NCBI RefSeq assembly: GCF_012927415.1
Contig: NZ_JABBPF010000150.1
Location: 1 to 64,000 of the forward strand
Reading direction: 5' to 3'
DNA from: Polaromonas sp.
GTDB taxonomy: Bacteria > Pseudomonadota > Gammaproteobacteria > Burkholderiales > Burkholderiaceae_C
Length of the DNA: 64,000 nt
Part shown: piece by piece, positions 1-10,029 of the stretch
Layout of the letters: every line of letters starts with the position of its first letter
Numbering within the stretch: the first letter of the stretch is position 1
Notes under the pieces: model-generated
Database searches by the model: none
What the model saw: the letters and a program-made list of their open reading frames with translations, nothing else
What the model was told of the DNA's origin: nothing
Position numbers and translations under genes: made by a program

Positions 1-530
1 AGCGCTTCGCGCCAGTCGTAGGCGATCAGCTGCACCGCCGCGCCCAGATTCAGCGAGCCGAATTTCGGATCGGTCGGAATGCTCAAGGCCACATGGCAGC
101 GGTACACGTCTTCGTTCTGCATGCCGAAACGCTCGGAACCGAACAGAAAAGCGACCGATTCCGGCCCTTGTCCACTATTTTCCGTACTTGTCAGCTCCTG
201 ATTTAATAGCAACCGGGCGGCCCCCAGCAATTCGGAAAAATGCGCGCGCGGCGCCCGGGTGGGTGGGCCAAAGTCGCGCGGCGTCATGGCGGTGGCACAA
301 AGATGCACCATGCCATCAAGCGCTTCGTCCAGCGTGGCGACAATGCGGGCATGTTGAAGCACGTCAAGCGCGCCGCTGGCCCGCTGGATGGTTTCTTCCC
401 GGTTCAAAACATTGGCCCAGCGCGGCGCCACCAGCACCAGGTCATCAAAGCCCATGACTTTCATGGCGCGGGCCGTGGCGCCGACATTGCCGGCGTGACT
501 GGTATTGATCAGGATAAAACGGGTTTTCAT
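1..530 (-). CDS. trmJ: TrmJ-like tRNA (Cm32/Um32) methyltransferase, SpoU/TrmH family (partial, runs off the left edge)
   Basis: Reverse-strand translation from ATG at 528-530: MKTRFILINTSHAGNVGATARAMKVMGFDDLVLVAPRWANVLNREE...FGSERFGMQNEDVYRCHVALSIPTDPKFGSLNLGAAVQLIAYDWREA. Not in the ORF track because it lacks a stop in the window. Confidence 0.9.
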   Translation of the reverse strand, partial: MKTRFILINTSHAGNVGATARAMKVMGFDDLVLVAPRWANVLNREETIQRASGALDVLQHARIVATLDEALDGMVHLCATAMTPRDFGPPTRAPRAHFSELLGAARLLLNQELTSTENSGQGPESVAFLFGSERFGMQNEDVYRCHVALSIPTDPKFGSLNLGAAVQLIAYDWREA

Positions 531-682
531 GAATAAATCCGGCGCTCTGGCGGTGTACCAGCCTCAGGTTTCGGCTTAATTCCGGCTACACGAGGGGAAG
601 CCGGTAAAATGGGGACATTGTCGCCTGCCTCCGCTACATCGAATTAGCGGGCCGCAGCTCCTGCCGCTCTTATCTACAATTT

Positions 683-1678
683 ATGTCCAGCAATCTACAC
701 CCCATGCTCAACGTGGCCGTCAAGGCTGCGCGCGCCGCCGGCGCACTCATCAACCGCGCCGCACTTGATGTCGAGGCAGTCCGCGTTTCAGTCAAGCAGA
801 CCAACGATTTCGTCACCGAAGTCGATCAGGCAGCTGAAGCCGTGATCATCGAAACCCTGCTCACGGCCTACCCGGGCCACGGCATTCTGGCTGAGGAATC
901 AGGCAGCGAGCATGGTGCAAAAGACTCCGAATTCATCTGGATCATCGACCCGCTGGACGGCACCACCAACTTCATCCACGGCTTTCCGTTTTATTGCGTC
1001 AGCATTGCGCTTTCGGTACGCGGCAAAATCGAGCAGGCTGTGGTGTATGACCCGACCCGCAACGACATCTACAGCGCCAGCAAAGGCCGCGGTTCCTACG
1101 TCAATGACCGCCGCCTGCGCGTGGCCAAGCGCACCCGCCTGCAGGAATGCCTGATCTCGACCGGCTTCCCCTACCGCCCCGGCGACAAGCTCAAGTCTTA
1201 CCTCAACATGCTCGGCGAAGTCATGAGCCAGTGCGCGGGGGTACGCCGACCCGGCGCGGCGGCACTTGATCTGGCCTATGTCGCAACAGGCAACAGCGAC
1301 GGTTTTTTTGAAGTCGGCCTGAAACCGTGGGACGTGGCCGCGGGTTCGCTGCTGGTTACCGAAGCCGGTGGTCTGATCGGGAACTTCACTGGTGAGGCGG
1401 ATTTCATGGATCAGGGCGAATGCCTTGCAGCCAACCCGCGCATTTACGGCCAGTTGGTGGCGACCCTGGAAAAGTACAGCAAGTTTGCCGGCGCCGGCGA
1501 CAAGGCCGCAGTGCGTCAGTCCCTGCAGGATTCAGATGCTGAAGCCGGAACCCGGGAAGACACGGACGGCAACGAAACACCGGCTCCAGCCCGGGCGGAA
1601 AAGACCACCCTCAAGGCACGCAGAATCAAGCCTGTACCGGCGCGCGATGGCGGCACACCAGAAGACGCACCGTTCTAG
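683..1678 (+). CDS. suhB: Inositol monophosphatase family protein (SuhB-like)
   Basis: ORF with EESG and [39 protein letters not shown] motifs. Confidence 0.93.
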   Translation: MSSNLHPMLNVAVKAARAAGALINRAALDVEAVRVSVKQTNDFVTEVDQAAEAVIIETLLTAYPGHGILAEESGSEHGAKDSEFIWIIDPLDGTTNFIHGFPFYCVSIALSVRGKIEQAVVYDPTRNDIYSASKGRGSYVNDRRLRVAKRTRLQECLISTGFPYRPGDKLKSYLNMLGEVMSQCAGVRRPGAAALDLAYVATGNSDGFFEVGLKPWDVAAGSLLVTEAGGLIGNFTGEADFMDQGECLAANPRIYGQLVATLEKYSKFAGAGDKAAVRQSLQDSDAEAGTREDTDGNETPAPARAEKTTLKARRIKPVPARDGGTPEDAPF

Positions 1679-1821
1679 CCTGCAACCGGCCAAAGCGCCC
1701 TTTCGCCGCCGGTCAGGCCGAAGGTCGCGTTCGCTCCTGTCAGCAGGTCCGGCGCAGACCTGTCTGGTTTTCCCCTCTCGGCCATCCGGCATGCCAACCG
1801 ATCCTCTGTTGTGTTTGAAGA

Positions 1822-2560
1822 CACCGTTCAGCAACATCTGCGCCTGCTGATGCAGACCTGCTGCTTGAAGTCGCCGAACTCGTGGTAAGCCCCCTGAATC
1901 TGGAAGTAGCCGCAGTCGATGTGCCATAAGACGAACCTTTATATGGAGGCGGATTGCGTCTGGACGCCATCGATATTCTTGAAATTGCGCTCGTCGTCGC
2001 CAGGCGCTACGGCCCGCAACTGCCTGCTGATCAGGATCGCAACCACGCCATCTTTCACTCCCTTGCGCAGCTTGAGAAACCTCGTCGAAGGACAACGCAC
2101 CAGGTGGCAAGCCCTCTTACGACACGGTTGGAACCAGCCGGTCGTCGGGAATCTATCGGCGTTTTAACCGTGGGCTACGCGGTACTTTCCGGCCTGACCG
2201 CCACGTCGACAGCGGCGGGCCTCTGCGGCGCATATTCCGCCCCCACTGGCGCTGGCGGCCGAGACGCGCCCGAGGACCTTTGCCATCGCTCCTGGAAGGA
2301 CAGTCACCGCGCTGCGCGAGCGTATCGACACGGTATTCATGCCAACACCTCTGGTGCTGCCGGGGTCACTTCCACGAAACAGCACACGCCAATTGCCGTA
2401 CACAAGGCTCTGGCCGCTGGCATGCGCACGGCAAGGGGACCGGACATGGCAACCGAAACCACGCGTGACACTCCCGGTGATCACCGGGCTTTCAACGAGC
2501 ACTTTTCCCGCATGCCAAGGTGCCCCTTAAAAGTGCCGGCACGCCCGATGAAGTAAAAAA
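1822..2560 (+). pseudogene. Decayed remnants of acyl carrier protein, AMP-ligase C-terminus and FabZ-like dehydratase (aryl-polyene-like cluster relic)
   Basis: Frame from 1822: ...ADLLLEVAELVVSPLNLEVAAVDVP*DEPLYGGGLRLDAIDILEIALVVARRYGPQL..DRNHAIFHSLAQL (in-frame TAA at 1927-1929). About 2303-2415: TALRERIDTVFMPTPLVLPGSLPRNSTRQLPY. About 2452-2520: DHRAFNEHFSRMP. Confidence 0.6.
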
Positions 2561-2657
2561 AATGCTGCGGGCTCAACGATCAAGGCGACCGCTTGGCTAC
2601 CCTTGAACACCCGGTCCATTCACTACGCGCCGGCCAGACTGACCGCGATTCGATACA

Positions 2658-4910
2658 GTGTGGACAAAACGCACCATGAACCGCAACCCGACCGACCCGA
2701 CCATTCTGGAAACGCTGGCATCCCGGCTTCGCGGCAAGGCTCAAGACGTGCTGCGCGTTGCCCTGAGCCAGTATGTGGCCAACGGCTTGAGCGTCTCGCT
2801 CGGACTGGTGCTGATCATGCTTGTGCTGTTTGAGTCTGCCGGTCTGGCGGCGGCGGCCAGTGCCGCTGTCGGCGTGATCATCACCAGCCTGCCGGACGTG
2901 CCCTCGCCGCGCCGGCGCAAGATCATGCAGGTATTGCCCGCGCCAGTGCTGGGCACACCGCTGTTCATGCTGGTGCAGCTGACCCGTCAGGACCAACTGC
3001 TGCTGGGCGGTGTGCTGGTGGCCGGCACCTTCCTCGCGGTGATGATGATGGCCTGGGGCAAGCGCGGCGGACCGATCTGTTTTTCGCTGCTTTTTTCAAT
3101 GCTGTTTTCAATGGCCGCACCACCGCTGAATTCACTTGAGCAAGTCTTTTCCCACACGGGATGGTTTATGGCCGGCGCCGTGCTCTACCTGCTCTGGGCC
3201 GTACTGACCACCCACTTGTTGAACCAGCGTTTTCGGGCCCAGCTGCTGGCCGAATGCCTGCACGGCTTTGGCCAGATTTTACGCACGCAGGCACTACGCT
3301 TCGGCCCCGAGCCCGACCACCAGACACTGCTCGAAGCCATGCTGGACCAGCAGGCCAGCTTTGCCGATCACCTGCAAGCCACTCGCGATCTGGTGCTGGA
3401 GTCGCCCACGACCCGCCCGCGCCAGCAATATGCAGCCATGCTGATGAGCCTGCTGGAAGCGCGTGATCACCAACTGGCCTGCGACCTGGACCTGGATGTG
3501 TTGCTTGAGCAGCAGGCCACCGCGCCGCACCTGCCAGCCCTTCAAAAGGCGCTGAACGCGACCGCCGACGCAATACAGGAACTTGGCATGGCGCTGCTGC
3601 TGGGCCGGCGGCGACAGGCGATTCGCCCGATTACCGACCTGCGCCCGCAGCTGGCCGGCGCGCTGCCGCCCCGCCATACTTCTCCTGCGCCCCTCGTCCC
3701 GCAGCCGATCCTGACGGACGTGCCCGATACGGCCGCGTTGCTGCGCAACATGGCCGACCGGATTGGCCACATCAACGACGAAGCGGTCAAAATCGCGGCG
3801 CTGGCGCGCGCAGACGCTGCTCCCGAGTTGAGCCTGGTTCGCAATCAGTGGCAACTGTTCGTCAGCACCACCACCTGGAGCTGGAAACCCCTGCTCGGGC
3901 AGCTGAGCTGGCGCGCCCCCACCTTGCGCTATGCGTTGCGGGCAACGCTGGCTGTGGCCACCGGTTACCTGGTTGCCCTGCATCTGCCTTGGGCGACGCA
4001 TGAATACTGGATCCTGATCACCATCGTCGTCGTCATGCGTGGCAACCTGGCGCAAACCGTGCAACGCCGCAACGCGCGCGTTGCTGGCACCGTGCTCGGC
4101 TGTTTGCTGGTCATGGCTTTGTTGACATCTCACCCGGGCGCCAAGGTGCTTTTCCTGATCGTCGCCCTGAGCACCGGCATGGCGCATGCGTTTGCCCTGC
4201 GCCGCTACCTGTACACCACGATTGCAGGCACCGTCAGCGGCCTGCTCCAGGCGCATCTGCTGCTGGTGGGCCTGCAGCCCACGTTTTCGATTGGCGAACG
4301 CCTGGCCGACACGGTACTCGGCGCCGTGCTGGCCTGGTTGTTCAGCTACGTGCTGCCGGCCTGGGAACGCAGCCAGATTCCGGGGCTGGTCAAGCGGAGC
4401 GTTGAGGCGCAGGGCCAGCATGCCAGGCTGGCGCTGGCGTTGCTGGGCAGCACGCAGACCTCGGACGTGAACTGGCGTCTGGCACGCCGCGAAGCCTATG
4501 ACAGCCTGTCGGCGCTGACGCTGGCGACCCAGCGCTCCCTGGCCGAACCGCGCCAGGTTCGACCGCCGCTGGAGCCGCTGGAAACCCTGCAGGCGCGGAG
4601 CTACCAGTTGCTAGCCCAGCTGACGGCCGTGAAATCCCTGTTGCTGCTGCGACGCAGCCAGCTCGACCTGGAACAAGCCAGGCCCGCGCTGGAATATGCC
4701 GCGCAATGCATCGAAGCCGAGCTTTCAGGCAAAACGCCCACGGTCGCGAATCACCACCCGCCCAACTTCAGCATTGCGGGCCAGCCCCATTTGGAGCGGC
4801 CGGACATGCTGGTTGCCACCGATCTGACACCCTGGCTGCTGCGCCGCCTGCAACTGGGCTGCGCAATTGCCACAGAGTTACGGCTCGCAGCGAACCGCGT
4901 GCGCGTCTGA
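2658..4910 (+). CDS. FUSC family (YccS/fusaric-acid-resistance-like) integral membrane protein
   Basis: 750-aa ORF with two hydrophobic blocks and the FUSC-like segment APTLRYALRATLAVATGYLVALHLPWATHEYWILITIVVVMRGNLAQTVQRRNARVAGTVLG. Alternative ATG at 2676. Confidence 0.85.
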   Translation: MWTKRTMNRNPTDPTILETLASRLRGKAQDVLRVALSQYVANGLSVSLGLVLIMLVLFESAGLAAAASAAVGVIITSLPDVPSPRRRKIMQVLPAPVLGTPLFMLVQLTRQDQLLLGGVLVAGTFLAVMMMAWGKRGGPICFSLLFSMLFSMAAPPLNSLEQVFSHTGWFMAGAVLYLLWAVLTTHLLNQRFRAQLLAECLHGFGQILRTQALRFGPEPDHQTLLEAMLDQQASFADHLQATRDLVLESPTTRPRQQYAAMLMSLLEARDHQLACDLDLDVLLEQQATAPHLPALQKALNATADAIQELGMALLLGRRRQAIRPITDLRPQLAGALPPRHTSPAPLVPQPILTDVPDTAALLRNMADRIGHINDEAVKIAALARADAAPELSLVRNQWQLFVSTTTWSWKPLLGQLSWRAPTLRYALRATLAVATGYLVALHLPWATHEYWILITIVVVMRGNLAQTVQRRNARVAGTVLGCLLVMALLTSHPGAKVLFLIVALSTGMAHAFALRRYLYTTIAGTVSGLLQAHLLLVGLQPTFSIGERLADTVLGAVLAWLFSYVLPAWERSQIPGLVKRSVEAQGQHARLALALLGSTQTSDVNWRLARREAYDSLSALTLATQRSLAEPRQVRPPLEPLETLQARSYQLLAQLTAVKSLLLLRRSQLDLEQARPALEYAAQCIEAELSGKTPTVANHHPPNFSIAGQPHLERPDMLVATDLTPWLLRRLQLGCAIATELRLAANRVRV

Positions 4911-4950
4911 ATTACTCAGCGGACGGGACAGTGTCAAACGGGCGGGTTTC

Positions 4951-5007
4951 CTGATTTTCCAATAATTTCCAGTTCAATGGAAATTTTCCACCGACTGATA
5001 AAATCAG
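4951..5007. promoter_or_regulatory. Nested inverted repeats immediately upstream of the AAA ATPase gene
   Basis: Outer arms CTGATTTT (4951-4958)/AAAATCAG (5000-5007); inner arms AATTTCCA (4964-4971)/TGGAAATT (4978-4985); also CTGAT-AAA-ATCAG (4995-5007). Confidence 0.55.
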
Positions 5008-5011
5008 GAAT

Positions 5012-6136
5012 ATGAGCGTATTTACTGATCCGTGGCACTTTGCACGGCCCGCGCTGGCGCAAGCCTATCTGCAGGCTTTCGACATCGGCCTGACCTCGGC
5101 CCGCGGGCTGTTTGCCCGGCGCCGCATGGGCAAAAGCGAATTCCTCAAGCACGACTTGCTGCCGGCAGCGCTTCAGGGTGGCTATCTGGCCGCCTATACC
5201 AACCTGTGGGACGATACCGCCCATCCCGGCCAGGCACTGGCGACAGCTATTTTGCAGGCGACACAAGCCAAAGGCCTGGACCGGTTCTGGCAAGACCTGA
5301 GCAGCCCGATTCGCAAACTCAAAGCGGGTGGCAAGTTCCCTGCGGGGCTGGAAGCCTCATTTGAGGTCGACCTCGCGGAAAAAGAAAACATCGCGGTACC
5401 GGCCATCCAGGCGGCGCTCCAGATGGCAGACAATTCCAGAAAGAAGTTGCTGCTGGTCATCGACGAAGCACAGGTGCTGGCCGCACCCGAACACAGCGCC
5501 GTGGCACATTCCCTGCGCGCCGGGCTGGATATCCGCAAGGCCGGGATCAAGGTGCTGTTTGCAGGATCATCCGAAGCAGCCCTACGCCAGATGTTCTCCC
5601 GTTCTGCCGCGCCTTTTTACAACTGGGCGCCGCTTGAGCCGTTTCCCCTGCTCGGCAGCGAATTTGTTGACGCCATGGTGGGCCAGCTTGCCAAAGCCGC
5701 CAGGCAGCCGCTTGACGTGAACGAGGCGCGGCAGGCTTTTGCGGCCCTGAAGGAGACCCCCGAGTTTTTTCGTTGGTATATTGAACGCTACCTGATGTAC
5801 CAGCAACAGGGTTCGGCAGAGGCGCTGCGATACACCCAGGCGCGCGTCCACGACGACACCGGTTATGCCCGGACCTGGAAAGAACTCCCAAGGCCGGACC
5901 GTGCAGTTCTGCTGCTCGCAGCGCGCGGCGTGCAAGACCTGTTTGGCGCCGCCACGCTGAACCAACTGAAGGAATTGCTGGAAGTTGAAGCCGTGACAGC
6001 TACCGTGCCCAGAGGCTCATTGCGCCGTTTGACCGGTCCCAGGCTGCAATTGCTGGCCCGGGTTGACCACGGAATTTACCGCTTTGAGGACGCCGAATTC
6101 CAGGCGTGGGTGGCGGCCAGGCGCACGGTTGAATAA
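5012..6136 (+). CDS. AAA/archaeal-type P-loop ATPase
   Basis: LFARRRMGKSEFLKHDLLP (Walker A-like) and KLLLVIDEAQVLA (Walker B) in a 374-aa ORF. Confidence 0.75.
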   Translation: MSVFTDPWHFARPALAQAYLQAFDIGLTSARGLFARRRMGKSEFLKHDLLPAALQGGYLAAYTNLWDDTAHPGQALATAILQATQAKGLDRFWQDLSSPIRKLKAGGKFPAGLEASFEVDLAEKENIAVPAIQAALQMADNSRKKLLLVIDEAQVLAAPEHSAVAHSLRAGLDIRKAGIKVLFAGSSEAALRQMFSRSAAPFYNWAPLEPFPLLGSEFVDAMVGQLAKAARQPLDVNEARQAFAALKETPEFFRWYIERYLMYQQQGSAEALRYTQARVHDDTGYARTWKELPRPDRAVLLLAARGVQDLFGAATLNQLKELLEVEAVTATVPRGSLRRLTGPRLQLLARVDHGIYRFEDAEFQAWVAARRTVE

Positions 6137-6250
6137 GCTGCTTTTTCGGCCCCGCTTCCGGCGCTTATCCTGAACGCCAGACCTGACGGAGAATAGCGGG
6201 CCATGACCCATGACGGCAAATTCCGGCTCTAAAAAATGCCGGACGATTGA

Positions 6251-6328
6251 ATGCAGAGAAAACCCTTGAAAATCAGCGCCTCCCCAGACAAGACAAGTCT
6301 TCACACGCCCATGATGCAGCAGTATTAG
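6251..6328 (+). pseudogene. mutS: Severed 5' end of mutS (25-codon stub)
   Basis: ATG CAG AGA AAA CCC TTG AAA ATC AGC GCC TCC CCA GAC AAG ACA AGT CTT CAC ACG CCC ATG ATG CAG CAG TAT TAG = [25 protein letters not shown]. The last 23 bp before 6325 match mutS codons 18-25 exactly. Confidence 0.7.
6302..6324. repeat. Candidate attL: 23-bp exact direct repeat with 23157-23179
   Basis: CACACGCCCATGATGCAGCAGTA, identical at both positions; flanking bases differ on both sides. Confidence 0.8.
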
Positions 6329-6763
6329 CGCAACCCATTATCCATGAGGGTTATAAGCCATATCTAACAGAATTTGGCTCTGATTTAGGATGAAATGCTG
6401 GAGGTCGATAGACGCTCTTTTCGCACCTTCCGCCGCATCGTGAAATTTGAGCGTCAAAATCCAGCAGCCAAAGGCGAAGTAGGACATTGGACAGGCTTTA
6501 AAACTCCGCCAAAAAGCCTCGCGCAGGGCCGTTCGAGCTTGCCGTCCATTTGAGCTAAATTACGCCCCAGGTACTGCATTAACCTTCGGACCAAGAACCA
6601 GTTTTCCGACATGCTCACGTACTCCCGACTGGGCGACATCGAAACAGAAAATCCGAATGAGGAGCAACGTCAGCACAATCAAACTGCCTAACTCAAGCAG
6701 GGCGAGTTGAAGAAACCGCACGCCGGCCAGTGAGCCGACAAGGAGGGGAAACCTCCTCGACTG

Positions 6764-7369
6764 CTATTTAGGCATTTTGGCCAAATTCGACTTAGCAGCC
6801 ACTCGATGGGCAACCTCGAGAATCTTCGGCGGCAAGGGGAGTGTCAAGGCTACTTCAAGTTGCCCCTGGCTGTCCGCCACTTCCATAAAGCCGACGACAA
6901 GCTTTTCTGCCATGCGCGCTCGAGGCGCAGGGAGTTCTGGATTGCCATAGGCGTTCGCATGAGACGTGAATAGACTGTGCAGCAGTGGATGCGTGTCGCT
7001 TGGGGCTTTCGATGCGGTTATCAGATAGTCCAAAGACACACCAAAGCAAGCTTCTCTGTCCATTGCGAAACACATGACTGGCATGTTGACCATAGTCTCC
7101 TCATTAGTCTCTAAGTTGCCCAGAGGAAAATCAAACGAAAAAACATTTAGGTGAAGGCCATTCGTAAAATCCAAGATGCCTTGCAGAGCCTCCCCATCGT
7201 CCTGTGCAATCGTTCTCATGATGGGATCGAAGAGCAAATCTTCCACAGCTTTCACGCTCTGCGTACCACCGCCACCATGATCGAACGCCGTAACCGATTT
7301 CCCGTCGCTATGCAGCTCTGCGCTGGCGAGGAATTGTTCAGCCGAAGACTTGTTGTCGGCTGCTGCCAT
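6764..7369 (-). CDS. Hypothetical protein
   Basis: ORF track 6764..7504; likely start MAAADNKSSAEQF at 7369 preceded by a GGGAGGT ribosome binding site. Confidence 0.6.
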   Translation of the reverse strand: MAAADNKSSAEQFLASAELHSDGKSVTAFDHGGGGTQSVKAVEDLLFDPIMRTIAQDDGEALQGILDFTNGLHLNVFSFDFPLGNLETNEETMVNMPVMCFAMDREACFGVSLDYLITASKAPSDTHPLLHSLFTSHANAYGNPELPAPRARMAEKLVVGFMEVADSQGQLEVALTLPLPPKILEVAHRVAAKSNLAKMPK

Positions 7370-7529
7370 GTGTACCTCCCAAAATTTTTGCCTACCGAAA
7401 AGACATTCCAGGGGTGGATTCAAGCTCTCGTTGAGAAAGGCCAGCGTTTTAGTTTTCGCGGGATACAAAGTCTCTTTGTACCCGTAACAAAGCGCCACGG
7501 CCAAACTGAAATGGCTAAACCTACAACAG

Positions 7530-8462
7530 TCAAAGCGTTGGGTGTATTCCCGGCCCGACTCTTCCCGGAGGCAAGTCCAAAAATGCGGCCTTTTCTTTAC
7601 GGGCGAGAAGAAACGCAGCTAAGCAATCGGGTGCGGGGTCAATCTGCGTCGGGTCCGCCCCGGCTTGAATCAACTGAATGGCTATGTCGCAAAACATGGC
7701 TTCGTCACCGCCTTCGTCAACCGCTTCTGCAGCCTGCTGCAAAGGCGTCTGTTTGTCACCATTAATCCTGTTGCCTTGGCCTTCGGGGTTGGCACCCCGC
7801 GCTAGAAGCACCCGAACCATATCGGCATCATCCCAGGCGCAATAACATATCAATGGTCCGACAAGGCCGCGTACGTTGGGGTCCATACCGGCTTCGAGCA
7901 TTGCCAAAACGGCGTCGTTTTTTCCATTGCAATTTGCATTTTCTGCTGGGCAACGGCCATCCTTATCATAGAGACTCGGGTTCGCACCTACACTGACTCA
8001 GTAGCGGGCGATGGCCCAATCGCTTTGATTCGACTCACCACTTGCCTCGGTAGCCCTCGCTAGGGCAGTGCAGTTGTAGTCACCCTGAAAATCGATGTCA
8101 GCGCCCGCTTCAACCGGAGCCTTGACAATTGGTAAAGCGTTGTCGCCGTCGCGGCGCGACACGGTTTGAAGGGGCAGGTCATAGTCTTCGGTGATGCCCC
8201 ACACGTCGGATGGGACGCCAGAGGCAAGCAGCGATTGCACTTTGGCAACATTGAGGCTCCCAACAGCCTTGTGCATCTCCGATGCAAGTTCTTCTTGATC
8301 GTCCTCTGAAAATTCTGTATTCATATTGGTCTTCAAAAAAATCAATCTGCGCCCGAGGCGCGTGTCTGCTGCGCTGGCTTGAACAAGCCAAATCGAGCCA
8401 ACAGCTTTTGGTGCAAGGTTCATGGAAATGATGGGTTTGTCACATCGCAAGGGAGCATGCAC
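7530..8462 (-). pseudogene. Ankyrin-repeat protein interrupted by an in-frame TGA
   Basis: ORFs 7530..7907 and 7998..8462 are in the same frame. Read-through gives ...NQSDWAIARY*VSVGANPSLYDKDGRCPAENANCNGKNDAVLAMLEAGMDPN... with ankyrin repeats on both sides of the TGA at 7998-8000. Confidence 0.75.
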
Positions 8463-8808
8463 AGCTGCTGTAAAAAAAAGGCTTTAGCCACGCTCCCGAA
8501 ATACGGCTTAGTTTTGGGCCAATTCTAAAAACCGCAACCGCCCTGCAAAAGACAACGGGTGAACGGAGTAAAGATTGTCATGACCAAAATCGATTACACG
8601 CTTTGCAAACTACGCCGCGATTGGGAACTGAACATCTGATACAGCTCAGGTGATATTTGCTGTGCGGCAGGAGCGACAGCTATCTATCCACTTTATCCTA
8701 CACAGTAGATCGAGTAGTCAGTCGAATAATGCTTTGTATTAGTTCTTATCTACCAAAATTATTCGAGCAATATGCCAACTCGATTTTTTTAATGAATAAA
8801 GACTCACC

Positions 8809-9090
8809 GTGAAAAAAGTAATTTATCTAGGCCTAGCTGTTACCTTCTTGATTGGTCTTTCTGGATGCGCGCAAGATGGAATGATGAAGCAAGACTCAAT
8901 GAACGGTGGCATGGCCATGAAAGACGGAATGGGCATGAAGATGATGGATACCAACGGCGACGGGATGATCTCCAAAGACGAATTCATTAAGCATCACGAG
9001 ATGATGTATGACAAGGTAAAAAAAAGCAGTAACGGCATGGTCTCTGTGAAAGACATGCAGATGATGATGGATGAGATGATGAAGAAGTAA
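8809..9090 (+). CDS. Small Met-rich lipoprotein with an EF-hand-like loop
   Basis: MKKVIYLGLAVTFLIGLSGCAQDG... (lipobox LSGC) and DTNGDGMISKDE; many Met residues. Confidence 0.7.
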   Translation: MKKVIYLGLAVTFLIGLSGCAQDGMMKQDSMNGGMAMKDGMGMKMMDTNGDGMISKDEFIKHHEMMYDKVKKSSNGMVSVKDMQMMMDEMMKK

Positions 9091-9200
9091 TGGAACTAAG
9101 CTGGCTTGTACAGCCTGGAATTGCCACACATATCGGCTTTGACTCTGATGCGACGACAAGGGCGTGATGCAAGCATGAATGGTTGTGCTTTGCGGTGGGG

Positions 9201-9227
9201 CCGCGGGCCGCGGGCCGCGGGCCGCCG
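9201..9227. repeat. Short tandem GC-rich repeat (CCGCGGG)n
   Basis: ccgcgggccgcgggccgcgggccgccgg. Confidence 0.7.
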
Positions 9228-9243
9228 GCGTTAATTCCGAAAA

Positions 9244-10029
9244 ATGGGAGATGCTATGTTCGCGCGCAAACACCACAATTCAAATGTGAGCGAGGCGGAC
9301 TTCTGCACAGTGAAACGTATTGCGGCTAGCGTGCTTTTATGCGTTGCTGTCACGACCACTTCGGCGCACCTTGCAAAGCAAGGGCAGCAGATCGCTGCGC
9401 AAGGTACCTCGCAAGGTGTAGCTGCTTGTATCAGTTGCCACGGTGCCAAGGGCGAAGGTATGGGGGCCTTTCCACGCTTGGCAGGAACTGGCGAAGCTTA
9501 CCTTCTGGCGCAACTCGATGCGTTCGCAATCGGCGCTCGCAAAAACCCCATCATGCAGCCAATTGCACAAGGCCTGCAGCCGGCCGAGCGACAGGCGGTG
9601 GCGATGTACTTCAGCCAGTTGCAAGCCCCCTTGCTTGCCGTCGATCTGAAGCAGCCTTTGACCTCCGATACAGGGGCTTGGCTGGCCACGCGTGGCCGCT
9701 GGGCTGACCAAGTCCCGGCCTGCACGCAATGCCATGGTCCGGGCGGCAGTGGCGTTGGCGCCCCCTTTCCGCCATTGGCCGGCCTGCCTGCAGCCTACAT
9801 CGCCGAGCAGCTGCAGGCCTGGAAAGCAGGCAACCGCCCCCCTGGGCCACTGGCACTGATGGCCGGCGTGGCCAAAAAGCTATCGGACGCCGAGATTACC
9901 GCCGTCGCTGCTTACTACGAAAAGATTGCGTTACCAAAGCGAACAGGCATACCAGATGTGCCCCGCGCTGCGGGCGCTCCAGGTGTCATGAACCCTGCAG
10001 CACCAACCCAAACGAAAGGCGCTCCATGA
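9244..10029 (+). CDS. Diheme c-type cytochrome (c4/TsdB-like)
   Basis: Two heme motifs, CISCH and CTQCH; ATGA overlap with the downstream TsdA-like gene. Confidence 0.85.
   Translation: MGDAMFARKHHNSNVSEADFCTVKRIAASVLLCVAVTTTSAHLAKQGQQIAAQGTSQGVAACISCHGAKGEGMGAFPRLAGTGEAYLLAQLDAFAIGARKNPIMQPIAQGLQPAERQAVAMYFSQLQAPLLAVDLKQPLTSDTGAWLATRGRWADQVPACTQCHGPGGSGVGAPFPPLAGLPAAYIAEQLQAWKAGNRPPGPLALMAGVAKKLSDAEITAVAAYYEKIALPKRTGIPDVPRAAGAPGVMNPAAPTQTKGAP

Noticed and set aside
3294-4421. 375-aa minus-strand ORF inside the FUSC gene
   Set aside because: Shadow ORF with Gln/Arg/Gly-rich composition; the plus strand encodes a recognisable membrane protein.
7998-8000. Selenocysteine or stop-codon recoding at in-frame TGA codons (ankyrin, integrase)
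   Set aside because: Different stops (TAA, TAG, TGA) interrupt unrelated genes and no SECIS-like structure is evident; nonsense mutation is simpler.
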